Source: Pseudomonas protegens
GTDB taxonomy: Bacteria; Pseudomonadota; Gammaproteobacteria; Pseudomonadales; Pseudomonadaceae
Assembly: GCF_003363755.1 (NCBI RefSeq)
Contig: NZ_CP031396.1
Location: 1,116,001 to 1,180,000, forward strand
DNA: 64,000 nt
Reading direction: 5' to 3'
Below the pieces are notes generated by a model that worked only from the letters and a program-made list of their open reading frames with translations, ran no database searches and was not told where the DNA came from. How positions within the stretch are numbered: the first letter of the stretch is position 1; every line of letters starts with the position of its first letter. Positions 21,195 through 34,926 of this stretch are shown here, piece by piece. The position numbers and the translations under genes were made by a program.

Positions 21195-23465
21195 TCAAGC
21201 CATTTCCGCCGTGGTCTCGAAATCGAAGGTCAACTCGCCATCCTTGATGTCGATGTGTACCACACCGCCATGATCGGACAATTCGCCAAACAGGATCTCC
21301 TCGGCCAGGGGACGTTTGATCTTGTCCTGGATCAAACGCGCCATCGGGCGTGCACCCATGGCCACGTCGTAACCACCGGCGGCCAGCCAGCTGCGAGCGG
21401 CATCGGTCACTTCCAACTGTACGCGCTTGTCTTCCAACTGCGCTTGAAGCTCGGTAAGGAACTTGTCCACCACGCTCTTGATCACTTCGTGGCTCAGGCG
21501 ACCGAACTGGATAATGGTGTCCAGACGGTTGCGGAACTCTGGCGTAAAGCTCTTCTTGATCACTTCCATGGCATCGGAAGAGTGATCCTGATGAGTGAAG
21601 CCGATAGAGGCTCGCGCCGCGGTTTCAGCACCGGCGTTGGTGGTCATGATGACGATCACATTGCGGAAATCCGCCTTGCGCCCGTTGTTGTCGGTCAGGG
21701 TGCCGTGATCCATCACCTGCAGCAGCAGGTTGAAGACTTCCGGATGCGCCTTCTCGATTTCATCGAGCAGCAATACGCAATGCGGCTGCTTGGTGATCGC
21801 TTCGGTCAGCAAGCCACCCTGGTCGAAACCGACGTAGCCGGGAGGCGCACCAATCAAGCGCGATACGGTGTGCCGCTCCATGTACTCGGACATGTCGAAG
21901 CGCACCAGTTCGATACCCATGGCCTTGGCCAACTGCCGGGCCGCTTCGGTCTTGCCGACACCGGTAGGACCGGCGAACAGGAACGAACCCACCGGTTTGT
22001 CCGGAGACTTCAGGCCCGCACGGGACAACTTGATGGCGGTAGACAGCGAATCAATCGCCGCATCCTGGCCAAACACCGTCAACTTGAGATCGCGTTCAAG
22101 GTTGCGCAGCAGCTCTTTATCGGAACTGGTGACATGTTTTGGCGGAATACGGGCAATTTTCGCCACGATATCCTCGACCTGAGCCACCTCGATGCGCTTC
22201 ACGCGCTTCTCGGCCGGCTGCAGACGCTGGTAGGCGCCCGCCTCGTCGATGACGTCGATGGCCTTGTCCGGCATATGCCGGTCATTGATGTAGCGCGAGG
22301 CCAGTTCAGCCGCGGCACGCAGGGCTTCATCACTGTATTCGATGCTGTGATGCTGCTCGAAGCGACCTTTGAGACCGCGCAGGATGCCAATGGTGTCCTC
22401 GACCGAAGGCTCGGACACATCGACCTTCTGGAAGCGCCGAGCCAGGGCCCGGTCCTTCTCGAAGATCCCACGGAATTCCTGGAAGGTGGTCGAACCGATG
22501 CAACGGATATCACCCGAGGACAGCAGCGGCTTGAGCAGATTCGAGGCATCCATTACCCCGCCGGAGGCCGCACCGGCACCGATAATGGTATGGATCTCGT
22601 CAATGAACAGAATTGCCTGGGGACGCTTCTTCAATTCGCCCAGCAACGCCTTGAAGCGCTTCTCGAAATCGCCACGGTATTTGGTACCCGCCAGCAACGC
22701 CCCGAGATCCAGGGAATAGACAACGCTATTGGCCAGCAGATCTGGAACCTGATTGTCGACAATGCGCTTGGCCAAGCCTTCGGCAATGGCGGTCTTGCCC
22801 ACACCCGCCTCACCCACCAACAACGGATTGTTTTTGCGTCGACGAGCGAGGATCTGCGCAACGCGCTCCACCTCCTGCTCGCGACCCACCAACGGATCAA
22901 TCCGCCCTTGACGAGCCAATTCGTTGAGGTTGCTGGCATAGGCATCCAGAGGATTGCCCGAAGAAGACGACTCACCACCCTCTTCGTCCTGCATATCCTG
23001 TTCACCTTCAGAATGATCACCATGCCCAGGCACCTTGGAAATGCCATGGGCGATGTAATTGACCACATCGATACGGGCAACGCTCTGCTGTTTCAGCAGG
23101 AAGACTGCCTGACTCTCTTGCTCACTGAAGATTGCCACCAGCACATTGGCGCCGGTGACTTCACGCTTGCCCGAGCTCTGTACATGAAAGACAGCACGTT
23201 GCAGCACACGCTGGAAACCCAGGGTTGGCTGAGTCTCGCGATCCTCGTCGTGCACAGGAATCAGCGGCGTGGTGGAGTCGATGAACTCCTGCAGGTCGTG
23301 CTTGAGTTTGTCGAGGTTTGCTCCGCAGGCACGTAAAACGGTGGCGGCGGCCTCATTATCCAAAAGAGCCAACAGAAGGTGCTCGACGGTCATGAATTCA
23401 TGACGCTTCGAACGGGCCTCCTTGAAGGCGAGATTGAGGGTGACTTCGAGCTCGCGGTTTAACAT
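21195..23465 (-). CDS. clpA: ATP-dependent Clp protease ATPase subunit ClpA
   Basis: A 756-residue unfoldase with an N-terminal ClpS-binding repeat domain (residues 1-145) and two AAA+ modules: the first with [14 protein letters not shown] and [14 protein letters not shown], the second with [14 protein letters not shown] and [14 protein letters not shown]. The IGL-type loop that docks on ClpP appears as the ASIGFTHQD segment near residue 620. It feeds N-degron substrates delivered by ClpS to ClpP. It lies 29 bases after clpS in a two-gene leftward operon. Length matches the family. Confidence 0.97.
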   Translation of the reverse strand: MLNRELEVTLNLAFKEARSKRHEFMTVEHLLLALLDNEAAATVLRACGANLDKLKHDLQEFIDSTTPLIPVHDEDRETQPTLGFQRVLQRAVFHVQSSGKREVTGANVLVAIFSEQESQAVFLLKQQSVARIDVVNYIAHGISKVPGHGDHSEGEQDMQDEEGGESSSSGNPLDAYASNLNELARQGRIDPLVGREQEVERVAQILARRRKNNPLLVGEAGVGKTAIAEGLAKRIVDNQVPDLLANSVVYSLDLGALLAGTKYRGDFEKRFKALLGELKKRPQAILFIDEIHTIIGAGAASGGVMDASNLLKPLLSSGDIRCIGSTTFQEFRGIFEKDRALARRFQKVDVSEPSVEDTIGILRGLKGRFEQHHSIEYSDEALRAAAELASRYINDRHMPDKAIDVIDEAGAYQRLQPAEKRVKRIEVAQVEDIVAKIARIPPKHVTSSDKELLRNLERDLKLTVFGQDAAIDSLSTAIKLSRAGLKSPDKPVGSFLFAGPTGVGKTEAARQLAKAMGIELVRFDMSEYMERHTVSRLIGAPPGYVGFDQGGLLTEAITKQPHCVLLLDEIEKAHPEVFNLLLQVMDHGTLTDNNGRKADFRNVIVIMTTNAGAETAARASIGFTHQDHSSDAMEVIKKSFTPEFRNRLDTIIQFGRLSHEVIKSVVDKFLTELQAQLEDKRVQLEVTDAARSWLAAGGYDVAMGARPMARLIQDKIKRPLAEEILFGELSDHGGVVHIDIKDGELTFDFETTAEMA

Positions 23466-23494
23466 AGCTTCACCTCATACCCAAGTGGTCGGCG

Positions 23495-23857
23495 TTAACC
23501 GTCCTTCTCGATTTCACAGAGTAGCGGATGCTGGCTTTCCCGGGCGTACTGGTTGACCTGCATGGCCTTGGTCTCGGCGATGTCGCGGGTAAACAATCCA
23601 CACACTGCCCGCCCTTCGGTATGGACGGCCAGCATGACCTTGGTCGCCAGCTCGCGATTCAGGTTAAAAAACATCTCGAGCACTTCGACGACGAAATCCA
23701 TCGGGGTGTAGTCATCGTTGAACAAAACCACCTTGTACATCGGCGGCGCCTGTAACGCAGGCTTAGCTTCCTGTACAGCCAAGCCAGCGGAATCGTCGTC
23801 GTGCAAGTCCGGGCGATCCTGATTGAATGTTAGTCGAATCTGGCTGATTGCATGCAT
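23495..23857 (-). CDS. clpS: Clp adaptor ClpS
   Basis: A 120-residue N-degron adaptor. The disordered N-terminal tail (about residues 1-35) that jams the ClpA pore is followed by the core domain [20 protein letters not shown], whose NDDYT segment and Met/Val/His residues form the pocket for N-terminal Leu, Phe, Tyr and Trp. [18 protein letters not shown] completes the fold. It is first in the clpS-clpA operon and divergent from cspD. The enzymes that create its substrates, Aat and Bpt, lie 3 kb away. Confidence 0.97.
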   Translation of the reverse strand: MHAISQIRLTFNQDRPDLHDDDSAGLAVQEAKPALQAPPMYKVVLFNDDYTPMDFVVEVLEMFFNLNRELATKVMLAVHTEGRAVCGLFTRDIAETKAMQVNQYARESQHPLLCEIEKDG

Positions 23858-24034
23858 GGAAAGAAAGGTTCGTCAGTTGTGCAAATACAGTGGTGGGGGC
23901 GCCCTGGACGGAATTCAACTCCGACCGCCGGGTCACCTTGACTATCGGCAAAACGGTGTTACAACCAATAGGGCCCACATTGGGTAATAAACGTCCGCGG
24001 CGTCAACCTTTTTACCAAGTTTGGCGGCGGATGA

Positions 24035-24060
24035 ACTGGATGATACTCCAGTGATGGAGT
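24035..24060 (+). promoter_or_regulatory. Two mutually exclusive hairpins in the cspD leader
   Basis: ACTGGA-N6-TCCAGT (24035-24052) and ACTCCA-GTGA-TGGAGT (24045-24060) share the ACTCCA/TCCAGT strand, so only one can form at a time. The second has a GNRA-type loop. They lie 22 bases before the cspD start codon, just ahead of the AGAGGG ribosome site. Whether transcription begins upstream of them is inference. Confidence 0.45.
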
Positions 24061-24081
24061 CTGTTGCAGAGGGATATGAGT

Positions 24082-24339
24082 ATGGCTAGCGGTAAGGTCA
24101 AGTGGTTCAACAATGCCAAGGGTTATGGCTTTATTAATGAGGAGGGCAAGACTGACGATCTGTTTGCCCATTACTCGGCCATCGATATGGATGGCTACAA
24201 GACCTTGAAAGCCGGGCAGGCAGTGAGCTTCGAGATCATCCAAGGCCCCAAGGGGCTGCATGCAATCAAAATCAGCGCCTTGAAGGTACCCGGCGAAATC
24301 GTCACCGCCGAGGTCCAGACCGAAAGCGCCCTGAGCTGA
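24082..24339 (+). CDS. cspD: Cold-shock-like protein CspD
   Basis: An 86-residue OB-fold nucleic-acid-binding protein: MASGKVKWFNNAKGYGFINE with RNP1 (KGYGFI) and RNP2 (DLFAHY). The C-terminal 20 residues (VPGEIVTAEVQTESALS) extend beyond a minimal Csp, as in CspD. E. coli CspD is a growth-arrest replication inhibitor; the location divergent from clpS-clpA is the conserved one for cspD. Starts at 24076 (ATG) and 24064 (TTG) are in frame, and I prefer 24082 because GAGGG lies 8 bases upstream. Confidence 0.92.
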   Translation: MASGKVKWFNNAKGYGFINEEGKTDDLFAHYSAIDMDGYKTLKAGQAVSFEIIQGPKGLHAIKISALKVPGEIVTAEVQTESALS

Positions 24340-24363
24340 TTCATCCAACATCCAGTCATAAAA

Positions 24364-24399
24364 AAACCGGCCGACTCAAGGGATTGAGTCGGCCGGTTT
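24364..24399. terminator. Bidirectional terminator between cspD and icd
   Basis: AAACCGGCCGACTCAA pairs perfectly with TTGAGTCGGCCGGTTT around a GGGA loop, a 16-pair stem. A-rich sequence before it supplies a T tract on the minus strand, serving both convergent genes. Confidence 0.92.
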
Positions 24400-24418
24400 G
24401 CTTTCAGCCCAAATTCGC

Positions 24419-25675
24419 TTACATGTGCGAGATCAGTGCATCACCGAATGCCGACGAAGACAGCAGGGTCGCTCCCTCCATCAGACGCTCGAAGTCATAA
24501 GTCACGGTCTTGGCCGAGATGGCGCCGTTGGTGCCCTTGATGATCAGGTCGGCCGCTTCGGTCCAGCCCATGTGGCGCAGCATCATCTCCGCGGAGAGAA
24601 TCAGCGAGCCCGGATTGACCTGGTCCTTGCCGGCATACTTGGGCGCGGTGCCGTGGGTCGCTTCGAACATGGCCACGGTGTCAGAAAGGTTGGCACCCGG
24701 AGCGATACCGATACCACCCACTTCCGCCGCCAGGGCGTCGGACAGGTAGTCACCGTTGAGGTTGAGGGTGGCGATCACATCGTATTCGGCCGGGCGCAGC
24801 AGGATCTGCTGGAGCATGGCGTCAGCGATAGCATCCTTGACGATGACGTTCTTGCCGGTTTTCGGGTTCTTGAACTGCATCCAAGGACCGCCGTCCAGCA
24901 GGGTTGCGCCAAACTCTTCAGCCGCCACTTCATAGGCCCACTCTTTGAAGGCACCTTCGGTGAACTTCATGATGTTGCCTTTGTGGACGATGGTCAGCGA
25001 GTCGCGGTCGTTATCCACTACATACTGCAGCGCCTTGCGCGCCAGACGCTTGGTGCCCTGCAGGGAAACCGGCTTGACGCCGATACCGCAGTTTTCGTCG
25101 AAACGGATCTTGGTGACGCCCATTTCTTCTTTAAGGAACTTGATGACCTTGGTGGCTTCTGCCGTACCGGCCTTCCATTCGATACCGGCGTAAATGTCTT
25201 CGGAGTTTTCACGGAAGATGGTCATGTCCACATCGCCAGGCTTTTTCACCGGGCTAGGCACGCCTTCGAACCAGCGCACCGGGCGCAGGCATACATACAG
25301 GTCCAACTGTTGACGCAGGGCCACGTTCAGGGAACGGATGCCACCACCGACCGGAGTGGTCAGCGGGCCCTTGATGGAAACCACGTAGTCCTTCACCGCG
25401 TCCAGGGTTTCCTGAGGCAGCCAGGTATCCTGGTCGTACACTTGAGTCGCTTTTTCCCCGGCATACACTTCCATCCAGGAAATCTTGCGTTCGCCGCCGT
25501 AAGCCTTCTTAACCGCAGCATCGACAACCTTGATCATGACCGGGCTGATATCAACACCAATACCGTCGCCTTCGATGAAAGGAATAATCGGGTTGTTAGG
25601 AACATTGAGAGAATGGTCTGCGTTGACGGTGATTTTGTCGCCGACTGCTGGAACCTGAATCTTCTTGTATCCCAT
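24419..25675 (-). CDS. icd: NADP-dependent isocitrate dehydrogenase (dimeric)
   Basis: A 418-residue enzyme of the homodimeric, E. coli-type ICDH. It oxidises isocitrate to 2-oxoglutarate with NADP+ in the TCA cycle. Key segments are the [20 protein letters not shown] active-site helix with the serine that is regulated by phosphorylation in E. coli, [13 protein letters not shown], the metal-binding [18 protein letters not shown], and the NADP-specifying C-terminus. It is divergent from the unrelated monomeric idh at 26.2 kb. AceK, which controls the branch to glyoxylate, is not in this window. Confidence 0.96.
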   Translation of the reverse strand: MGYKKIQVPAVGDKITVNADHSLNVPNNPIIPFIEGDGIGVDISPVMIKVVDAAVKKAYGGERKISWMEVYAGEKATQVYDQDTWLPQETLDAVKDYVVSIKGPLTTPVGGGIRSLNVALRQQLDLYVCLRPVRWFEGVPSPVKKPGDVDMTIFRENSEDIYAGIEWKAGTAEATKVIKFLKEEMGVTKIRFDENCGIGVKPVSLQGTKRLARKALQYVVDNDRDSLTIVHKGNIMKFTEGAFKEWAYEVAAEEFGATLLDGGPWMQFKNPKTGKNVIVKDAIADAMLQQILLRPAEYDVIATLNLNGDYLSDALAAEVGGIGIAPGANLSDTVAMFEATHGTAPKYAGKDQVNPGSLILSAEMMLRHMGWTEAADLIIKGTNGAISAKTVTYDFERLMEGATLLSSSAFGDALISHM

Positions 25676-28406
<2,731 letters not shown>

Positions 28407-28419
28407 GCAGGAGCGAACA

Positions 28420-28450
28420 CACAAACCCCGGCCCCGCGCCGGGGTTTGTG
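28420..28450 (+). terminator. Terminator of idh
   Basis: CACAAACCCCGGC pairs with GCCGGGGTTTGTG, a perfect 13-pair stem around a 5-base C-rich loop, 13 bases past the idh stop. The T-rich part of the right arm stands in for a T tract. Degenerate REP-like sequence (CTTGCCGGCGAAC) follows near 28475. Confidence 0.8.
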
Positions 28451-28567
28451 CTTCTGGGCCCACAAGCAGCCGACTTGCCGGCGAACGCCTCCACGCCGGA
28501 CATGCGGCGCTCGCTTCGCCGACAAGCCGCCGCCTAAAATGCCCGCCTCTTATAAAGGAGTGCCCTT

Positions 28568-29014
28568 ATGGAATGGCAACCCCATATCACTGTCGCCACC
28601 ATCGTCGAAGACCAGGGCCGCTTTCTGTTCGTCGAGGAGTACTCGGGCGAACAGGCCGTGCTCAATCAGCCTGCCGGACACCTGGATGCCAATGAAAGCC
28701 TGCTCCAGGCGGCCATCCGCGAAACCCTGGAGGAAACCGGCTGGGACGTGGAGTTGACCGGCGTGGTCGGCATCTACCTGTACACCGCCCCCAGCAACGG
28801 CGTGACCTACCAGCGCGTGTGCTTCGCCGCCAAGCCACTGCGCCACCGTCCGGACTATCAGCTGGATGACGGCATCATCGGCCCACGCTGGATGAGCCGC
28901 GAGCAACTGCTGGAGCAACGGGCCAACTGGCGCAGCGAGCTGATCCTGCAGTGCCTGGACGATTACCTGGACGGCCAACTGCACAGCCTGGCGCTGATCC
29001 GACCAATGCTTTAA
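28568..29014 (+). CDS. nudJ: Nudix phosphatase NudJ
   Basis: A 148-residue Nudix hydrolase. The Nudix box runs from Gly37 to Trp59 (GHLDANES...RETLEETGW) with the expected G-x5-E-x7-RE-x2-EE-x-G pattern and metal-binding Glu residues. NudJ of E. coli hydrolyses thiamine pyrophosphate precursors and nucleoside di/triphosphates; the exact substrate here is unknown. The same order nudJ-mnmA-hflD-purB occurs in E. coli. A GGAG site precedes the ATG. Confidence 0.92.
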   Translation: MEWQPHITVATIVEDQGRFLFVEEYSGEQAVLNQPAGHLDANESLLQAAIRETLEETGWDVELTGVVGIYLYTAPSNGVTYQRVCFAAKPLRHRPDYQLDDGIIGPRWMSREQLLEQRANWRSELILQCLDDYLDGQLHSLALIRPML

Positions 29015-29043
29015 CCGCAGTTTTAGCCTTGCAGGCCTCAGCC

Positions 29044-29052
29044 TGTTAGAAT
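29044..29052 (+). promoter_or_regulatory. Extended -10 promoter element before mnmA
   Basis: TG-T-TAGAAT fits the extended -10 pattern, and its predicted start near 29059 gives a 27-base leader to mnmA. No convincing -35 was found, which is acceptable for this class. Confidence 0.4.
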
Positions 29053-29085
29053 CGCGTCCTTTTTCAAGACACCCATTGAATTCCT

Positions 29086-30219
29086 ATGCGTGATCCAGCC
29101 CCTTCTGACACCCAAAAGAAGCGCGTCATTGTCGGCATGTCCGGCGGCGTGGATTCTTCCGTTTCCGCCCTCCTGCTGATGGAGCAGGGATACCAGGTGG
29201 AAGGCCTGTTCATGAAGAACTGGGAGGAAGACGACGGAACCGAGTACTGCACCGCCATGGACGACCTGGCGGACGCCCAGGCCGTGTGCGACAAGCTTGG
29301 CATCAAGCTGCACACCGCCAACTTCGCCGCCGAGTACTGGGACAACGTGTTCGAGCACTTCCTGGCCGAATACAAGGCCGGTCGCACGCCGAACCCGGAC
29401 ATCCTGTGCAACCGCGAAATCAAGTTCAAGGCGTTCCTCGACTACGCCATGATGCTCGGCGCCGACCTGATCGCCACCGGCCACTATGTGCGCCGTCGCG
29501 ACATCGACGGCCGCACCGAACTGCTCAAGGGCCTGGACCCGAACAAGGACCAGAGCTACTTCCTGCATGCCGTGGGCGGCGAGCAGATCGCCAAGACCCT
29601 GTTCCCGGTGGGCGAGCTGGAAAAACCCGAAGTACGCGCCATCGCCGAGAAACACGACCTGGCCACGGCAAAGAAGAAAGACTCCACCGGCATCTGCTTT
29701 ATCGGTGAGCGGCGCTTCAGCGACTTCCTCAAGCAGTACCTGCCGGCCCAACCCGGCGAGATCAAGACCACCGAAGGTGAAGTCATCGGCCGCCATCACG
29801 GCCTGATGTACCACACCATCGGCCAACGCCAGGGCCTGGGCATCGGCGGCCTGAAAGACGCCGGCGAAGAGCCGTGGTACGTGTTGATCAAGGACCTGGA
29901 GCACAACGAGTTGATCGTTGGCCAGGGCAACGATCACCCATGGCTGTTCTCTCGCGCCCTGCTGGCTTCCGACATCTATTGGGTCAACCCTATCGACCTG
30001 AGCCAGCCACGGCGCCTGACCGCCAAGGTGCGCTACCGCCAGAGCGACCAGCCCTGCACCCTGGAAAAGACCGCCAACGGCTACCGCGCCACCTTCGACG
30101 ACCCGCAGCGCGCCGTAACCCCCGGCCAGTCCGTGGTGTTCTACGACGGTGAAATCTGCCTTGGCGGCGGCGTCATCGAAGTCGCCGAACCCTGGAGCAG
30201 CAAGGACGTCCGTCCATGA
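29086..30219 (+). CDS. mnmA: tRNA 2-thiouridylase MnmA
   Basis: A 377-residue ATP-dependent tRNA thiolase that makes s2U34 in tRNA-Lys, Glu and Gln. The PP-loop motif is [13 protein letters not shown]. The catalytic cysteines are Cys108 ([14 protein letters not shown]) and Cys204 ([13 protein letters not shown]). The C-terminal part holds the tRNA-binding beta barrel. It receives sulfur from TusE, encoded at 7968-8303 in this window. It overlaps hflD by 4 bases, implying coupled translation, as in E. coli. Confidence 0.97.
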   Translation: MRDPAPSDTQKKRVIVGMSGGVDSSVSALLLMEQGYQVEGLFMKNWEEDDGTEYCTAMDDLADAQAVCDKLGIKLHTANFAAEYWDNVFEHFLAEYKAGRTPNPDILCNREIKFKAFLDYAMMLGADLIATGHYVRRRDIDGRTELLKGLDPNKDQSYFLHAVGGEQIAKTLFPVGELEKPEVRAIAEKHDLATAKKKDSTGICFIGERRFSDFLKQYLPAQPGEIKTTEGEVIGRHHGLMYHTIGQRQGLGIGGLKDAGEEPWYVLIKDLEHNELIVGQGNDHPWLFSRALLASDIYWVNPIDLSQPRRLTAKVRYRQSDQPCTLEKTANGYRATFDDPQRAVTPGQSVVFYDGEICLGGGVIEVAEPWSSKDVRP

Positions 30220-30839
30220 GCCCGATTCAGGAGCAACTGACGGCGCTGGGTGGGGTATTCCTCGCAGCGGTGCTGGTGGACCGCATCGCCAAGACCGGCC
30301 AGGTCAGCGAAGCCGCCTTGAGCTGCATGCTCGGCAGCCTGCTGATCCGTGATCCGAAGGACACCCTGGAAGTCTATGGCGGCGACGACATCAACCTGCG
30401 CGAGGGCTACCGCGCCCTGATCGGCGCCCTGGAGCGCGACCCCAGCACTCTGCAACGCGAGCCGCTGCGCTACGCCTTGTCGATGCTTGGCCTGGAACGT
30501 CAGCTGGCCAAGCGCGAAGACCTGCTGGAAACCATCGGCAAGCGCCTGCCGCAGATCCAGTCCCAGGTCGAACACTTCGGCCCGGCCCACGAAAACGTCA
30601 TTGCCGCGTGCGGCGGGCTGTACCAGGACACCCTGAGCACCCTGCGCCAGCGCATTCAGGTACATGGCGACATGCGCAACCTGCAGCAACCGAGCAACGC
30701 CTCGAAAATTCGCGCCCTGCTGCTGGCCGGCATTCGTTCCGCACGCCTGTGGCGCCAGTTGGGCGGCCATCGCTGGCAACTGGTGATCAGCCGGCGCAAA
30801 TTGCTCAAAGAGCTTTATCCATTGATGCGCAGCAGCTGA
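30216..30839 (+). CDS. hflD: High-frequency lysogenisation protein HflD homologue
   Basis: A 207-residue helical protein of the HflD (DUF489) family. Signatures include [20 protein letters not shown] and [20 protein letters not shown]. In E. coli HflD is a peripheral membrane protein that binds the lambda CII activator; its native function, conserved next to mnmA and purB, is not well defined. Here its start overlaps the mnmA stop by 4 bases and purB follows after 119 bases with its own leader. Confidence 0.93.
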   Translation: MSPIQEQLTALGGVFLAAVLVDRIAKTGQVSEAALSCMLGSLLIRDPKDTLEVYGGDDINLREGYRALIGALERDPSTLQREPLRYALSMLGLERQLAKREDLLETIGKRLPQIQSQVEHFGPAHENVIAACGGLYQDTLSTLRQRIQVHGDMRNLQQPSNASKIRALLLAGIRSARLWRQLGGHRWQLVISRRKLLKELYPLMRSS

Positions 30840-30871
30840 GCTGCGCCTGATTTTTCAAGAGCTGCGCGTAA

Positions 30872-32329
<1,458 letters not shown>

Positions 32330-32348
32330 CCGACTGCTCGACCTTTTG

Positions 32349-32373
32349 ACGCCCGGCCGCGCCGGGCGTTTTT
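32349..32373 (+). terminator. Intrinsic terminator of purB
   Basis: ACGCCCGGC and GCCGGGCGT form a perfect 9-pair stem with a CGC loop, followed by a run of five T, 19 bases past the purB stop. Confidence 0.93.
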
Positions 32374-32412
32374 ATTCCTGCTAGAAAAGTAAACTTTTTC
32401 AATAGGTTACAA

Positions 32413-33579
32413 ATGAATCCTGACATTCCACTTCAACTTCTGGGCGGCATCACTGCACGGGAATTTCTGCGTGACTACTGGCAGAAGAAGCCCCTGCTGA
32501 TCCGTCAGGCCCTGCCTGACTTCGAAAGCCCGATCGAACCTGACGAACTGGCCGGCCTGGCCCTGGAAGAAGAAGTCGAATCGCGCCTGGTGATCGAGAA
32601 AGGCGAACGTCCATGGGAACTGCGCCGCGGCCCGTTCGCCGAAGACGAGTTCAGCAAGCTGCCAGAGCGCGACTGGACCCTGCTGGTCCAGGCCGTGGAC
32701 CAGTTCGTCCCGGAAGTCGCCGAACTGCTGGAGCACTTCCGCTTCCTGCCGAGCTGGCGCATCGATGACGTGATGATCAGCTTCGCCGCACCGGGCGGTA
32801 ACGTCGGCCCGCACTTTGACAACTACGACGTGTTCCTGCTGCAAGGCCACGGCAAGCGCAACTGGAAGATCGGCCAGATGTGCGACTCCGAGAGCCCGCT
32901 GCTGCAACACGCGGACCTGCGCATCCTCGCCGAATTCGAAGAGACCGAAAGCTGGGTCCTGGAGCCGGGCGATATGCTCTACCTGCCCCCACGCCTGGCC
33001 CACTACGGCGTCGCGCTGAACGACTGCATGACCTACTCGGTGGGCTTCCGCGCCCCGAGCGCCGCTGAAGTGCTGACTCACTTCACCGACTTCCTCGGCC
33101 AGTTCCTGCCGGACGAAGAGCGCTACACCGACGCCGACGTGCAGCCGGCCAGCGACCCGCACCAGATCCAGCAGGACGCCCTCGATCGCCTCAAGGGCCT
33201 GCTGGCCGAGCACATGAGCGACGAACGCCTGCTGCTGACCTGGTTCGGCCAGTTCATGACCGAGCCACGCTACCCGGAACTGGTGGTCGGCCCGGAACTG
33301 GAAGAGGACGACCTGCTGGGCAGCCTGGAACAGGGCGCGATCCTGATCCGCAATCCAAGCGCACGCCTGGCCTGGTCGGAGGTCGATGAAGACCTGCTGC
33401 TGTTCGCCAGCGGCCAAAGTCGCCTGCTTCCCGGTAAACTGCGCGAGCTGCTGAAAATGATTTGCGCCGCCGACGCCCTGCATATCGACAACCTCGGCCC
33501 TTGGCTGGCGGATGAAGATGGGCGCGGCCTGCTGTGTGAACTGGTCAAGCAAGGGAGCCTGGGGTTTGCCGATGAATAA
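32413..33579 (+). CDS. roxA: Ribosomal oxygenase RoxA/YcfD (uL16 arginine hydroxylase)
   Basis: A 388-residue 2-oxoglutarate/Fe(II) oxygenase with a JmjC cupin fold. The metal triad is His134-x-Asp136 in VGPHFDNYDVF and His197 in PRLAHYGVA. The C-terminal region (from about residue 230) forms the dimerisation and winged-helix domains. E. coli YcfD hydroxylates an arginine of ribosomal protein uL16. The 3' end overlaps the following GNAT gene by 8 bases. Length matches the family. Confidence 0.94.
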   Translation: MNPDIPLQLLGGITAREFLRDYWQKKPLLIRQALPDFESPIEPDELAGLALEEEVESRLVIEKGERPWELRRGPFAEDEFSKLPERDWTLLVQAVDQFVPEVAELLEHFRFLPSWRIDDVMISFAAPGGNVGPHFDNYDVFLLQGHGKRNWKIGQMCDSESPLLQHADLRILAEFEETESWVLEPGDMLYLPPRLAHYGVALNDCMTYSVGFRAPSAAEVLTHFTDFLGQFLPDEERYTDADVQPASDPHQIQQDALDRLKGLLAEHMSDERLLLTWFGQFMTEPRYPELVVGPELEEDDLLGSLEQGAILIRNPSARLAWSEVDEDLLLFASGQSRLLPGKLRELLKMICAADALHIDNLGPWLADEDGRGLLCELVKQGSLGFADE

Positions 33580-33994
33580 GATTCACGTACGTGTCGCAGA
33601 CTGGCAAAAGGATAACGCCGAGATCCGGCGCATTCGTGAAGCAGTGTTCATTGCCGAGCAATCGGTTCCGCCCGAACTGGAGTGGGACGCCGACGACGAC
33701 AGCGCTGTGCACTTTCTGGCCTGCGAGGGTGATTTCCCTATCGGTACCGCGCGCCTGCTGCCGGACGGCCATGTCGGCCGGGTCTCGGTACTCAAGGACT
33801 GGCGCGGCCTCAAGGTCGGCGATGCGCTGATGCGCGCAGTGATCGACGAAGCCGAGAAGCGAGGCCTGAAGCAACAGATGCTCAGCGCCCAGGTCCAGGC
33901 CACACCGTTCTACGAGCGCTTGGGCTTCTCGATTGTCAGCGAGGAATTCCTCGAAGCGGGAATCCCCCACGTCGACATGGTTCGCGGCGCCTGA
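33572..33994 (+). CDS. GNAT-family N-acetyltransferase
   Basis: A 140-residue protein of the GNAT fold. The acetyl-CoA loop is the VGRVSVLKDWRGLKVGDALM region (residues 69-88; the usual R/Q-x-x-G-x-A/G pattern appears as RGLKVG), followed by a strand-helix unit with SAQVQATPFYERLGF, a hallmark of the C-terminal half. The start is inside the roxA 3' end (8-base overlap), so the pair is co-translated. The acceptor substrate is unknown. Confidence 0.9.
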   Translation: MNKIHVRVADWQKDNAEIRRIREAVFIAEQSVPPELEWDADDDSAVHFLACEGDFPIGTARLLPDGHVGRVSVLKDWRGLKVGDALMRAVIDEAEKRGLKQQMLSAQVQATPFYERLGFSIVSEEFLEAGIPHVDMVRGA

Positions 33995-34025
33995 CCGACA
34001 AGCCCCAGCGGCAATGGCCAGAGCG

Positions 34026-34083
34026 AACGCCCCGCCATCCCCTTGCGCCCACCAGGCGCAAGACCAGGATGCCGGGGCGTTTT
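34026..34083 (+). terminator. Nested-hairpin terminator after the GNAT gene
   Basis: An outer stem pairs AACGCCCCG with CGGGGCGTT and CATCC with GGATG across a C-C mismatch. Inside it lies a second perfect hairpin, CTTGCGCC and GGCGCAAG with a 5-base loop. A run of four T ends it. The extended double stem is unusual for an intrinsic terminator. Confidence 0.8.
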
Positions 34084-34170
34084 GCCGTCTAGGATTCAAC
34101 TTGCCCCACCCAAAGCCGACAAAGTGTCAAACTCAAGGCTTTACGCCAGCTACTCGCGGAGATAACGGAT

Positions 34171-34926
34171 ATGTCCCTACGCACCTTACTCACGACGCTG
34201 CTGCTGACCTTCAGCTGCTCGGTCATGGCCGCCACCGAGATCGTGCCCCTCAACAACCGCACCAGCGCCGACCTGCTGCCGGTGGCGCAAAATTTTCTGG
34301 GCAAGGACGGCAAGGTCAGCGCCTATGGCAACCAGCTGATCGTCAACGCCGAGCCGGGCAAGATCGCCGAACTGCGGGCCTTCATTGCGCAACTGGATAC
34401 CGCGGCCAAGCGTCTGCTGATCACCGTCGACACCAACGAGAACAACTTCCAGGACAACCAGGGTTATTCGGTCAATGGTGCACCGCAAACGCGCATCATC
34501 AATCGCAGCACCGAGAGCCGCGATGGCGGCATCCAACAGGTCCAGGCCAGCGAAGGCGTGCCGGCGCTGATCCAGGTTGGCCAGAGCGTACCCCTGACCA
34601 CCACCCAGACCGATCCCTACGGTCGCCTGCAAAACCAGACCCAATACCGCAACGTCACCCAGGGCTTCTACGTGACAGCCAGCGTCACCGGCGAGACCGT
34701 GCACCTGAGTATCAGCACCAACCGCGACCGTATGAGCCAGGAACGCCCTGATGTAGTGAACGTGCAAAGTACCGACACAACTGTCAGTGGGCGCCTCGGC
34801 GAGTGGATCACCCTGGCCGGGGTCAATCGCCAGACCCAGGCCGACAAGCAGGCCCTGGGCCGCAGCTACTCGACTCAAGGACGGGATGACATGACCTTGC
34901 GCGTCAAGGTCGACGCCTTGGACTAA
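34171..34926 (+). CDS. Exported secretin-N-domain-like protein (orphan)
   Basis: A 251-residue exported protein. A signal peptide, MSLRTLLTTLLLTFSCSVMA, would be cut after Ala20. Residues 22-80 (TEIVPLNNRTSADLLPVAQN, YGNQLIVNAEPGKIAEL) look like a secretin N-domain that in PilQ or GspD leads to the channel. The rest is short and beta-rich with GQSVPLTTTQTDPYGRLQNQ, reminiscent of the early secretin beta region, but there is no room for a gated channel. No type II, type III or pilus genes are near. A periplasmic location is inferred; the role is unknown. Confidence 0.75.
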   Translation: MSLRTLLTTLLLTFSCSVMAATEIVPLNNRTSADLLPVAQNFLGKDGKVSAYGNQLIVNAEPGKIAELRAFIAQLDTAAKRLLITVDTNENNFQDNQGYSVNGAPQTRIINRSTESRDGGIQQVQASEGVPALIQVGQSVPLTTTQTDPYGRLQNQTQYRNVTQGFYVTASVTGETVHLSISTNRDRMSQERPDVVNVQSTDTTVSGRLGEWITLAGVNRQTQADKQALGRSYSTQGRDDMTLRVKVDALD

